Source: Prevotellaceae bacterium (lineage in GTDB: Bacteria; Bacteroidota; Bacteroidia; Bacteroidales; UBA932). Taken from it: a DNA stretch of 5,771 bases. The stretch covers positions 1 to 5,771 of the forward strand of contig JAIROQ010000103.1 in the NCBI GenBank assembly GCA_031257455.1, written 5' to 3'. Positions 1 to 5,578 of this stretch are shown one piece after another. Below the pieces are notes generated by a model. The model saw nothing but the letters and a program-made list of their open reading frames with translations. It was not told the DNA's origin and did not search any database. The number at the start of each line of letters is the position of its first letter. Position 1 is the first letter of the stretch. A program made the position numbers and the translations under genes.

Positions 1-1499
1 GATATACTATTTACTAATGTTGTCCAATTACTTAATGTCGGCAATACCCACCCATTTGGGCATACTCCTTGCTTATTTTCTCCCCAGCCAGACGACCCGC
101 CAAAAGCCTTATTAAATTGGTCTGATTCATAATATCGCCCACATTTTTCCGGTGTACAGCCACTTATGGATATTGCAAGTCCGGTTTGTGCAAATTTCAC
201 ATTTTGCGCCAACCACCATTTATTATCCGGCATCAATACTATTCTGTAGATTTCGCTATCCCTGCTGTCTCTTATGTATGCTTGCCAGTTTCCTGCACCG
301 CTAGTGCGTTTTTGGCACGGATAAGAAGATGTCATATATAAGTCGCTACCGGTGTAAGGACAGGCTATTACAACTAAGCTATACGAGCCTGATGATTGTT
401 GCCATGTAGTAGTTGCACATGTATTATCACGCACTTGCCGGTAATAAGTCCATGTACCGGCCGTATTGTATTCTGCTGCCGTAAAACTGTGTCCGACACT
501 GTTGTCAGTATAGGTATTGCTTGATGTCCCGCTTCGCACCCAACGGTACGTGACGCCACCCGAACCGCCGCTTGCCGCCGTACTGTTGGTAATAGCAGCA
601 GGCGCTGTATTTGTACGAACAATTGTACTGCTGCTGTTGATAGCGCCTGCGGTAAGCGCCGTATAAACGATACGGGTTATAGTACCTGTTGAATTAGTAT
701 AGGCTGTGGAGCACAAGTTATCTTTTACTTGTCGAATATAACGGTAAGTCCCTGCTGTAGCAGTCGCAGGCGGCGTATACACAGCCGCTGTGGCACCGCT
801 GACAGTAGCCGCTGTACCGTTATTATAACTTACCGTCCACTGGTAGCTATAACTATTGCTACCGGTGGGCGCGGTGGCCACAGTGGTGGCCGTCCCCGCT
901 ACATTGTTACAACTGTTATAAGTGGCAGAAGTAATAGAACCCGGCGTAAAATTATTGTTGATTATTCCGGGACAACCGGTAGCATCGGTTAATGCAGTGA
1001 TGCATGTCCCCGAAAAACTGTTTACGCCCGCGCCAAGTGTCGTATTATTGACAACAAATGGATACGAGCCTTTCAGTGCATAGGTACCATTATTCATTGT
1101 CGCATTCGGCGGGTAATCGCTATCATAGGCGCACCAGTTGAATTTACCAGCAGGCGCATTGCTTAATGTGGCCGTAACGGTTGTGCCGGCGTTGGTCGTA
1201 CTGTATTCTACAAAAAAGCCGCGTGCGGTTGCATTGGTGATATTACCGTTTCCACCTGTTTTAGCAGGATTGGAAATGGTCGCAGTAGAAAACGAAGCAG
1301 CAGGTATCGCATCTGCTACCGGACAGAAATCTATCCAAATCCACACGCGATTGTTATACGGCGCGGTGGGCGAGTTTGTCCATGCCACTTTGAAGGTTAC
1401 TTTTTTTGTGGTATAATCCGTACTGAGCGGCGTAACCGTTACGGTGGCGCTTGCTGCCACGCTTGCAAGCATTGCGAAAAAGAAAATTTTTGTTCTCAT
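1..1499 (-). CDS. Secreted FISUMP-domain protein with Ig/PKD-like repeats (3' end outside window)
   Basis: The frame is open from ATG at 1499 to the window edge: 499 codons without a stop. Residues 1-18 form a signal peptide (MRTKIFFFAML core, predicted cut after ASA), so the product is exported. Residues 20-150 are a beta-rich region with the segments VWIWIDF (52-58) and FNWCAYDSDYPPN (120-132); from memory, similar N-termini occur in other Bacteroidota FISUMP proteins. Two related Ig/PKD-like repeats follow, about 200-277 and 281-379, sharing a Y-x-W strand and the pattern TY-RQV-DN-C (RQVKDNLC at 256-263, RQVRDNTC at 354-361). From about 381 the sequence matches the FISUMP (Fibrobacter succinogenes major paralogous) domain: MPDNKWWLAQNV (423-434), GRYYESD, and CPNGWVLPT (480-488). 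This domain is cut by the edge, so any C-terminal sorting signal is unseen. There are 12 cysteines. An outer-surface or adhesive role is inference. The gene diverges from ppdK, and its DNA is less G+C-rich than ppdK. Confidence 0.9.
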   Translation of the reverse strand, partial: MRTKIFFFAMLASVAASATVTVTPLSTDYTTKKVTFKVAWTNSPTAPYNNRVWIWIDFCPVADAIPAASFSTATISNPAKTGGNGNITNATARGFFVEYSTTNAGTTVTATLSNAPAGKFNWCAYDSDYPPNATMNNGTYALKGSYPFVVNNTTLGAGVNSFSGTCITALTDATGCPGIINNNFTPGSITSATYNSCNNVAGTATTVATAPTGSNSYSYQWTVSYNNGTAATVSGATAAVYTPPATATAGTYRYIRQVKDNLCSTAYTNSTGTITRIVYTALTAGAINSSSTIVRTNTAPAAITNSTAASGGSGGVTYRWVRSGTSSNTYTDNSVGHSFTAAEYNTAGTWTYYRQVRDNTCATTTWQQSSGSYSLVVIACPYTGSDLYMTSSYPCQKRTSGAGNWQAYIRDSRDSEIYRIVLMPDNKWWLAQNVKFAQTGLAISISGCTPEKCGRYYESDQFNKAFGGSSGWGENKQGVCPNGWVLPTLSNWTTLVNSI

Positions 1500-1527
1500 G
1501 ATTTTTTGTTTTTTAATTATTATGTTT

Positions 1528-1590
1528 TTGTAGCATCAGGGTTGTTTTCAAACACAAACTTTTTCTATATAAAACAACCCCTTGCTACAA
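1528..1590 (-). other. Hairpin in the leader of the FISUMP gene
   Basis: Arms TTGTAGCA (1528-1535) and TGCTACAA (1583-1590) pair perfectly. After a small internal loop, GGGTTGTTTT (1539-1548) pairs with AAAACAACCC (1571-1580). This makes 18 base pairs around a 22-nt loop. In the sense of the minus-strand gene the stem ends 28 nt before the start codon and is followed by A-rich sequence, so it is not a terminator for that gene. Read on the plus strand, the stem is followed by TTTTTTATTT and would resemble an intrinsic terminator for antisense transcripts. Regulation of translation or mRNA stability is possible but inferred. Confidence 0.6.
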
Positions 1591-1665
1591 TTTTTTATTT
1601 GCTGCCAAATTCACTGATTCTTCTTTTCCTGTATTAAAAAGAAAAAACGTGAACTTTAATCTATC

Positions 1666-1767
1666 GCATCTGAGGCCCTGATATAACCCGCTATAAAAAT
1701 AAATTAAAGCCACGTCATGTGGAAAGTTTATTCTTTTATAGCATGAAATTTATCAGGTTTCAGATGC
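1666..1767 (-). other. Long imperfect hairpin, candidate structured leader or small RNA
   Basis: Five nested complementary segments lie in a single 102-nt stretch: GCATCTGA 1666-1673 with 1760-1767; CCTGATA 1677-1683 with 1751-1757; GCTATAAAA 1690-1698 with 1734-1742; ATAAA 1699-1703 with 1727-1731; and CCAC 1710-1713 with GTGG 1719-1722. That is 33 possible base pairs, separated by small internal loops. If transcription starts from the minus-strand promoter at 1805-1835, this structure begins about 30 nt into the transcript. A T-rich stretch on the minus strand (1636-1648) follows it, so a separate small RNA ending there is possible. I recognise no known RNA family. Confidence 0.55.
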
Positions 1768-1804
1768 AGAATTATACAAAATTTGAAAGAACGAATTAAC
1801 TTTG

Positions 1805-1835
1805 CAAATATATCACTTTATTTTTTATTGACAAA
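1805..1835 (-). promoter_or_regulatory. Bacteroidota-type promoter for the FISUMP gene
   Basis: On the minus strand, TTTG (1835-1832) is followed by a 19-bp spacer and TATATTTG (1812-1805). This matches the known Bacteroidota primary-sigma consensus TTTG / TAnnTTTG. Transcription would start near 1798-1800, giving a leader of about 300 nt that contains both hairpins described at 1528-1590 and 1666-1767. No perfect TAnnTTTG box lies closer to the start codon, and the sequence before the ATG is A-rich with no Shine-Dalgarno motif. Confidence 0.7.
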
Positions 1836-1859
1836 TCTTTTTTGCAAACCTTAAATCCG

Positions 1860-1887
1860 CAGACAAAAAAGAGAGCACATTTGTCTG
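1860..1887. repeat. Small inverted repeat upstream of the FISUMP promoter
   Basis: CAGACAAA (1860-1867) and TTTGTCTG (1880-1887) are perfectly complementary around a 12-nt loop. The repeat lies about 25 bp upstream of the minus-strand -33 box. No T-run follows on either strand, so it is not an intrinsic terminator. It could be an operator, but an 8-bp A/T-rich match may also be chance. Confidence 0.35.
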
Positions 1888-2116
1888 GATTATATAAGTC
1901 ATAATAGATAGTATTGGAGTGGTTTTTCAGAGGGAATATTGTGAGTAGAATAAATTTTCTTGGTCAATAACAGCTTCGGGAGGGTATTTTTTCAAGTCCG
2001 GACATAATTCTCCGTGCGTAAGCGCGGGGGTTCAAGGCAGTCCTCTGTTTTTCGCGCGGCGCAATGTCGGTGCATCGTGGAAAACCTGTGCGCCGCGCGA
2101 GGTACAGGGCGGGGCG
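1888..2116. other. Intergenic stretch with G+C-rich block, no intact gene
   Basis: Sequence composition changes from A/T-rich to strongly G+C-rich between about 2010 and 2116, then back. No ORF with a convincing start is present. On the minus strand, 2031-1930 is an open 34-codon stretch that reads somewhat protein-like (ELCPDLKKYPPEAVI), but it has no start codon in frame and begins just after a TGA. An overlapping minus-strand frame is open from 2116 to 1967. Neither resembles a family I know. The block includes the palindrome GTCCGGAC at 1996-2003 and the 12-bp inverted repeat described separately. A dispersed non-coding repeat or gene remnant is plausible. Confidence 0.4.
2052..2100. repeat. 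Perfect 12-bp G+C-rich inverted repeat
   Basis: TCGCGCGGCGCA (2052-2063) and TGCGCCGCGCGA (2089-2100) are exact reverse complements around a 25-nt loop, giving a very stable hairpin on either strand. The only T-run (2048-2052) is upstream on the plus strand, which is the wrong side for a terminator in that direction; on the minus strand the stem is followed by A's. The function is unknown. It lies about 115 bp upstream of the ppdK -33 box. Confidence 0.7.
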
Positions 2117-2122
2117 TTATAG

Positions 2123-2157
2123 CAGTGAACAGTGAACAATGAACAGTGAACAATGTG
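2123..2157. repeat. 7-bp tandem repeat array, unit CARTGAA
   Basis: Four consecutive units (CAGTGAA, CAGTGAA, CAATGAA, CAGTGAA) start at 2123, 2130, 2137 and 2144. A decayed fifth, CAATGTG, starts at 2151. The unit length is not a multiple of three and the array is non-coding. It sits between the G+C-rich hairpin and a second, unrelated 7-bp array. Confidence 0.8.
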
Positions 2158-2170
2158 GCGTCAGCCAACT

Positions 2171-2212
2171 TTAAACCTTAAACCTTAAACTTCAAACCTT
2201 AAATTTTGAAAT
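2171..2212. repeat. 7-bp tandem repeat array, unit TTAAACC
   Basis: Units start every 7 bp from 2171: TTAAACC, TTAAACC, TTAAACT, TCAAACC, TTAAATT, then the degenerate TTGAAAT. The array ends immediately before the -33 box of the ppdK promoter (TTTG at 2214). Copy-number changes would alter the sequence just upstream of that promoter without changing its spacer. Confidence 0.75.
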
Positions 2213-2213
2213 C

Positions 2214-2245
2214 TTTGAGTTTTTGAAAAAAAATGCGTACTTTTG
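2214..2245 (+). promoter_or_regulatory. Bacteroidota-type promoter of ppdK
   Basis: TTTG (2214-2217), a 20-bp spacer and TACTTTTG (2238-2245) match the Bacteroidota consensus TTTG / TAnnTTTG. Transcription would start near 2250, giving a leader of about 47 nt. The leader is A/T-rich with no Shine-Dalgarno sequence before ATG 2297, as is usual in this phylum. A closer TTTG at 2222-2225 leaves only 12 bp of spacer and is unlikely to be the -33 box. Confidence 0.75.
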
Positions 2246-2296
2246 CAAACATTTTTCAGAAACAATAACTATTTTCAAATAAAAAATCAATAAATT

Positions 2297-5032
2297 ATGT
2301 CAGAAATTAAACGAGTGTATTTTTTCGGCAATAAGACAGCCGAAGGAAACGAAAAGATGAGGGATTTGCTGGGGGGCAAGGGCGCGAACCTGGCCGGTAT
2401 GAATTTGATAGGAATACCCGTGCCGCCCGGTTTTACGATTACTACGGAAGTATGTAATGAATATTTCCGCAATGGCCGCGATGAAGCCGCTATCATGGCG
2501 GCCATCCGTCCCGAAGTGGAAGCGGCCATGAAGAAAATCGAGGCGGCGGTTGAAGGCCCCCGCTTCGGCGATAACGGCAATCCGCTGCTGGTGTCGGTGC
2601 GTTCGGGCGCGCGTGCGTCAATGCCCGGCATGATGGACACGATCCTGAACCTCGGACTGAATGATGAAGCGGTGGAAACCATCGCCGCCAAAAGCAATAA
2701 CCCGCGTTTTGCGTGGGACAGCTACCGGCGGTTTGTGCAGATGTACGGCGATGTCGTGCTCGGCATGAAACCCGAAAGCAAAGACGCCGAAGACCCCTTT
2801 GAAGAAATCATCGACCGCCTGAAAGCGCAAAAAGGCGTCCGCCTCGACACCGACCTTACCGCCGGAGACTTGAAGGAATTGGTGAAACTGTTCAAGGACG
2901 CCGTAAAGAAAAATACCGGCCGCGACTTCCCCGTCAATCCGTGGGAACAATTGCAGGGCGCTGTGATGGCGGTATTCAACAGCTGGATGAACGACCGGGC
3001 TATCCTTTACCGCCGGTTGAACCAGATTCCGGCCGAATGGGGCACGGCAGTGAATGTACAGGCAATGGTATTCGGCAATATGGGCAATAATTCCGCCACC
3101 GGCGTGGCCTTCACGCGCGACGCCGCTACCGGCGAAAATATATTCAACGGCGAATACCTGATTAACGCGCAGGGCGAAGACGTGGTAGCGGGCATCCGCA
3201 CGCCGCAGCAAATTACGCTCGAAGGCTCGAAACGCTGGGCGACACTGGCGGGCGTCAGCGAAGACGAACGCAAAACCGCCTACCCCTCACTGGAAGAAGC
3301 CATGCCCGGAGTATATCAGGATTTATTTAATACGCAGCGCAAGCTCGAAGCGCATTACAGGGACATGCAGGATATTGAATTTACCATTCAGGACGGCAAG
3401 CTGTGGATGCTGCAAACCCGCAACGGGAAACGCACCGGCGCGGCAATGGTAAAAATCGCAATGGACATGCTCCACGAAGGCGTGATTGACGAAAAAACCG
3501 CCCTCCTGCGTTTTGAACCGAATAAACTGGACGAACTGTTGCATCCGGTATTCCAAAAGGAAGCGCTCGCAAAAGCCAAATCCATTGCCAAAGGCCTGCC
3601 GGCGTCTCCGGGCGCGGCTACGGGACAAATCGTCTTCTCCGCCGAAGATGCGGAAACATGGGTAGAAAAAGACAAACAAGCCAAAGTAATTCTGGTGCGT
3701 GTCGAAACATCGCCCGAAGACCTGAAAGGAATGAACGTAGCGCAGGGCATCCTCACCGCCCGCGGCGGAATGACCTCTCATGCTGCGGTAGTAGCCCGCG
3801 GGATGGGCAAATGCTGTGTGTCGGGCGCCGGCGCTGTAACTATTGACAACAAAAAACGTACGATGACCATCGGCGGGGCAACCTATAATGAAGGCGACTG
3901 GATTTCGCTTGACGGCTCTACCGGCACGGTCTATGAAGGCCAAATCGCCACGCAACTGCCGGAATTGAGCGGCGACTTTGAAAAAATCATGCAACTGTCC
4001 GACAAACACGCCCGCCTGCTGGTACGCACCAATGCCGACACGCCGCGCGACGCCAGACAGGCACGCGCATTCGGCGCACAGGGCATCGGCCTCTGCCGCA
4101 CGGAACACATGTTCTTTGAAGGCGACAAAATACTGTCGATGCGCGAAATGATTTTAGCCAAAGACGAAGCCGGACGCCGCAAGGCGCTGGAAAAACTGTT
4201 GCCCCTGCAACGCACCGACTTTGAAGGCATCTTTGAAGCTATGGAGGGCCTGCCCGTAACCGTCCGCCTGCTCGACCCGCCCCTGCACGAGTTTGTGCCG
4301 CATGACGAAAAAGGACAAGCCGAAATGTCGGCCGTGATGGGCGTTCCCTACGAAGAAATACACGCCCGGGTAGAAGCCCTGCTGGAACAAAATCCGATGC
4401 TGGGTCTGCGCGGTTGCCGGCTGGGAAATCTCTATCCCGAAATCACCGAAATGCAAACACGCGCTATCATCGAAGCGGCATTGAACTTGAAAAAGAAAGG
4501 CGTCACAGCCGTGCCGGAAATCATGGTGCCGCTCACCGGTATCCTGTACGAATTCCTGGCGCAGCGCAAAATCATTGACGACACCGCCGCCAAAGTATTT
4601 GCCGAACGCAACGACCATATCGACTACAAAGTCGGCACGATGATAGAAATCCCTCGTGCAGCCCTCACAGCGCACCGCATTGCCGAATCGGCGGAATTTT
4701 TCTCGTTCGGCACAAACGACCTTACGCAAATGACCTTTGGCTATTCGCGCGATGACGTGGCCAAATTCCTGCCGATGTACATCGACAAAGGCATTCTGAA
4801 AAATGACCCCTTTGCCGTATTAGACCAGAAAGGCGTAGGACAGTTAGTGAATATGGCAGCAGTGAGCGGCCGTTCGGTGCGTCCCGAATTGAAACTCGGG
4901 ATTTGCGGCGAACATGGCGGCGAACCCTCTTCGGTTGAGTTCTGCCACCGCATCGGACTGAACTATGTCAGCTGTTCGCCCTTCCGCGTGCCTATTGCCC
5001 GGCTGGCAGCAGCACAGGCGGCATTGCGGTAG
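2297..5032 (+). CDS. ppdK: Pyruvate, phosphate dikinase
   Basis: This is an intact 911-residue cytoplasmic enzyme that interconverts pyruvate + ATP + Pi and phosphoenolpyruvate + AMP + PPi. In anaerobes it serves pyrophosphate-linked glycolysis or gluconeogenesis. The N-terminal ATP-grasp domain (about 1-380) shows GGKGANLAGM with K28, GARASMPGMMDT (104-115) and LQTRN (372-376). The swivelling phosphohistidine domain (about 433-545) carries GGMTSHAAVVARG with catalytic H495; T493 is the position equivalent to the regulatory threonine of plant enzymes. The C-terminal PEP/pyruvate barrel (about 565-911) has R601 in CRTEH, R657 and D660 in RLLDPPLHEF, E784 in MIEIPR, N807-D808 in FGTNDLTQ and C870 in GICGEHGGEPSS. 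All these match the active-site residues known from the Clostridium symbiosum enzyme. Length is a little above the ~875 of that enzyme. The start at 2297 fits both the N-terminal family alignment and the promoter. It appears monocistronic, with its own promoter and terminator. Confidence 0.98.
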   Translation: MSEIKRVYFFGNKTAEGNEKMRDLLGGKGANLAGMNLIGIPVPPGFTITTEVCNEYFRNGRDEAAIMAAIRPEVEAAMKKIEAAVEGPRFGDNGNPLLVSVRSGARASMPGMMDTILNLGLNDEAVETIAAKSNNPRFAWDSYRRFVQMYGDVVLGMKPESKDAEDPFEEIIDRLKAQKGVRLDTDLTAGDLKELVKLFKDAVKKNTGRDFPVNPWEQLQGAVMAVFNSWMNDRAILYRRLNQIPAEWGTAVNVQAMVFGNMGNNSATGVAFTRDAATGENIFNGEYLINAQGEDVVAGIRTPQQITLEGSKRWATLAGVSEDERKTAYPSLEEAMPGVYQDLFNTQRKLEAHYRDMQDIEFTIQDGKLWMLQTRNGKRTGAAMVKIAMDMLHEGVIDEKTALLRFEPNKLDELLHPVFQKEALAKAKSIAKGLPASPGAATGQIVFSAEDAETWVEKDKQAKVILVRVETSPEDLKGMNVAQGILTARGGMTSHAAVVARGMGKCCVSGAGAVTIDNKKRTMTIGGATYNEGDWISLDGSTGTVYEGQIATQLPELSGDFEKIMQLSDKHARLLVRTNADTPRDARQARAFGAQGIGLCRTEHMFFEGDKILSMREMILAKDEAGRRKALEKLLPLQRTDFEGIFEAMEGLPVTVRLLDPPLHEFVPHDEKGQAEMSAVMGVPYEEIHARVEALLEQNPMLGLRGCRLGNLYPEITEMQTRAIIEAALNLKKKGVTAVPEIMVPLTGILYEFLAQRKIIDDTAAKVFAERNDHIDYKVGTMIEIPRAALTAHRIAESAEFFSFGTNDLTQMTFGYSRDDVAKFLPMYIDKGILKNDPFAVLDQKGVGQLVNMAAVSGRSVRPELKLGICGEHGGEPSSVEFCHRIGLNYVSCSPFRVPIARLAAAQAALR

Positions 5033-5050
5033 ATAAAAGAAACGGCGCGG

Positions 5051-5070
5051 CAGCATATTCACAGATGCTG
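5051..5070 (+). other. Small hairpin just after the ppdK stop
   Basis: CAGCAT (5051-5056) and ATGCTG (5065-5070) pair around an 8-nt loop, 18 nt after the stop codon and upstream of the main terminator. No T-run follows. It may add 3'-end stability to the mRNA, but a 6-bp stem is weak evidence. Confidence 0.3.
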
Positions 5071-5084
5071 AAATGCCGGATGAA

Positions 5085-5129
5085 ACGAAAAACCCTGACA
5101 AAGTACCAAATTTTGTCAGGGTTTTTCGT
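5085..5129. terminator. Bidirectional intrinsic terminator after ppdK
   Basis: A perfect 18-bp stem pairs 5085-5102 with 5112-5129 around a 9-nt loop (core ACCCTGACAAA). An A-run in the left arm and a T-run in the right arm mean each strand reads a G+C-containing stem running into U's. It lies 52 nt after the ppdK stop. It can also stop transcription arriving from the right on the minus strand, where the PIN-like remnant lies. Confidence 0.9.
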
Positions 5130-5164
5130 ATCCGTATTATCCCGTAACGGCGCATTATAAATGC

Positions 5165-5233
5165 TTAATGCCAACCTAATGCTTCTATATAGGTTACAGC
5201 CGAATTGGTGTCTATTAAAAATTTCTGTCCCAT
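5165..5233 (-). pseudogene. Truncated PIN-domain (VapC-like) toxin remnant
   Basis: From ATG at 5233 the minus strand encodes 22 residues beginning MGQKFLIDTN and then a stop at 5165-5167. The pattern M-(G/x)-x-(K/x)-(Y/F)-LIDTN is characteristic of the first beta strand of PIN-domain toxins, where the aspartate is the first metal-binding residue. Complete PIN toxins are about 120-140 residues, so the rest, including the other acidic residues, is missing. I could not find it in the other frames downstream toward the terminator, and no antitoxin gene is visible upstream. TATATTTG on the minus strand (5248-5241) ends 7 nt before the ATG, so any transcript would be nearly leaderless; the -33 position is poor. 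A chance ORF cannot be excluded with so few residues. Confidence 0.45.
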
Positions 5234-5305
5234 TTTTCTACAAATATACGAAAACTATTCTATTCCCGAAGTTGAAAATGTAATTAGAGGAGTGCGCTTG
5301 TCGCC

Positions 5306-5340
5306 ATTCAAAATTCATAATTCCACATTCCATATTCAAA
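5306..5340. repeat. 7-bp tandem repeat array, unit ATTCAWA
   Basis: Five units start every 7 bp from 5306: ATTCAAA, ATTCATA, ATTCCAC, ATTCCAT, ATTCAAA. It is a third heptamer array, with a sequence unlike the two upstream of ppdK but the same period. It lies directly against the left arm of the terminator at 5345. A plus-strand ORF runs through it but has no recognisable family and continues through the terminator, so it is not called as a gene. Confidence 0.7.
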
Positions 5341-5344
5341 AAGG

Positions 5345-5382
5345 AAGCAGGCAACTGTATTCCATATTGCCTGCTTTTTTTT
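5345..5382 (+). terminator. Orphan intrinsic terminator
   Basis: AAGCAGGCAA (5345-5354) and TTGCCTGCTT (5367-5376) form a perfect 10-bp stem around a 12-nt loop, followed by T's to 5382. This is a textbook plus-strand intrinsic terminator. No intact plus-strand gene lies between it and the ppdK terminator at 5085-5129. It is either a backup for ppdK, the end of a lost gene, or the end of a short untranslated RNA. Confidence 0.8.
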
Positions 5383-5511
5383 GTAGTCTCGCGCGGAGTT
5401 ATAAAATGAATATAATATATTATAAATCAATGTAATTTAAAAATAATTGTATCATATAAGTATCGCATTTATAAACTTTATCAACCATGAAAGCGTCAGC
5501 TAAAAAAAATA
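5383..5511. other. A/T-rich intergenic stretch, no gene seen
   Basis: Very A/T-rich sequence with no supported gene. The only structure I see is a 14-bp perfect palindrome of A and T (5411-5424), which can easily arise by chance at this composition. Confidence 0.4.
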
Positions 5512-5577
5512 CAAATAGAAAAAGAAAGAAATTTTTTTCTTCGTTTTCTATTTGCAATATTCCCTTTTTTCTATTTG
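5512..5577. repeat. A/T-rich inverted repeat with an extra direct copy of one arm
   Basis: CAAATAGAAAA (5512-5522) is the exact reverse complement of TTTTCTATTTG at 5544-5554. The complementarity continues imperfectly inward (GAAAGAAA against TTTCTTC). The same TTTTCTATTTG occurs again as a direct repeat at 5567-5577, ending 1 bp before the first copy of the right-edge repeat array. It may be part of a mobile-element end or the target side of one. Confidence 0.5.
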
Positions 5578-5578
5578 A

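Noticed and set aside
729..1416. Plus-strand ORFs of 87 and 92 codons opposite the FISUMP gene
   Set aside because: The minus-strand frame is open for 499 codons with signal peptide, repeats and domain motifs, so these are shadows.
2052..2100. Intrinsic terminator at the G+C-rich inverted repeat
   Set aside because: No T-run follows the stem on either strand. The run of T's precedes it on the plus strand.
3323..4108. 261-codon minus-strand ORF inside ppdK, and other long antisense frames there
   Set aside because: They are antisense shadows caused by the G+C-rich codon use of ppdK, whose sense frame carries every expected active-site motif.
5411..5424. 14-bp perfect A/T palindrome as an operator
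   Set aside because: All A/T in very A/T-rich sequence and not next to a gene; chance is a sufficient explanation.
5205..5435. 76-codon plus-strand ORF
   Set aside because: It runs through a 7-bp repeat array and through a clear intrinsic terminator, overlaps the PIN-like stub on the other strand, and resembles nothing known.
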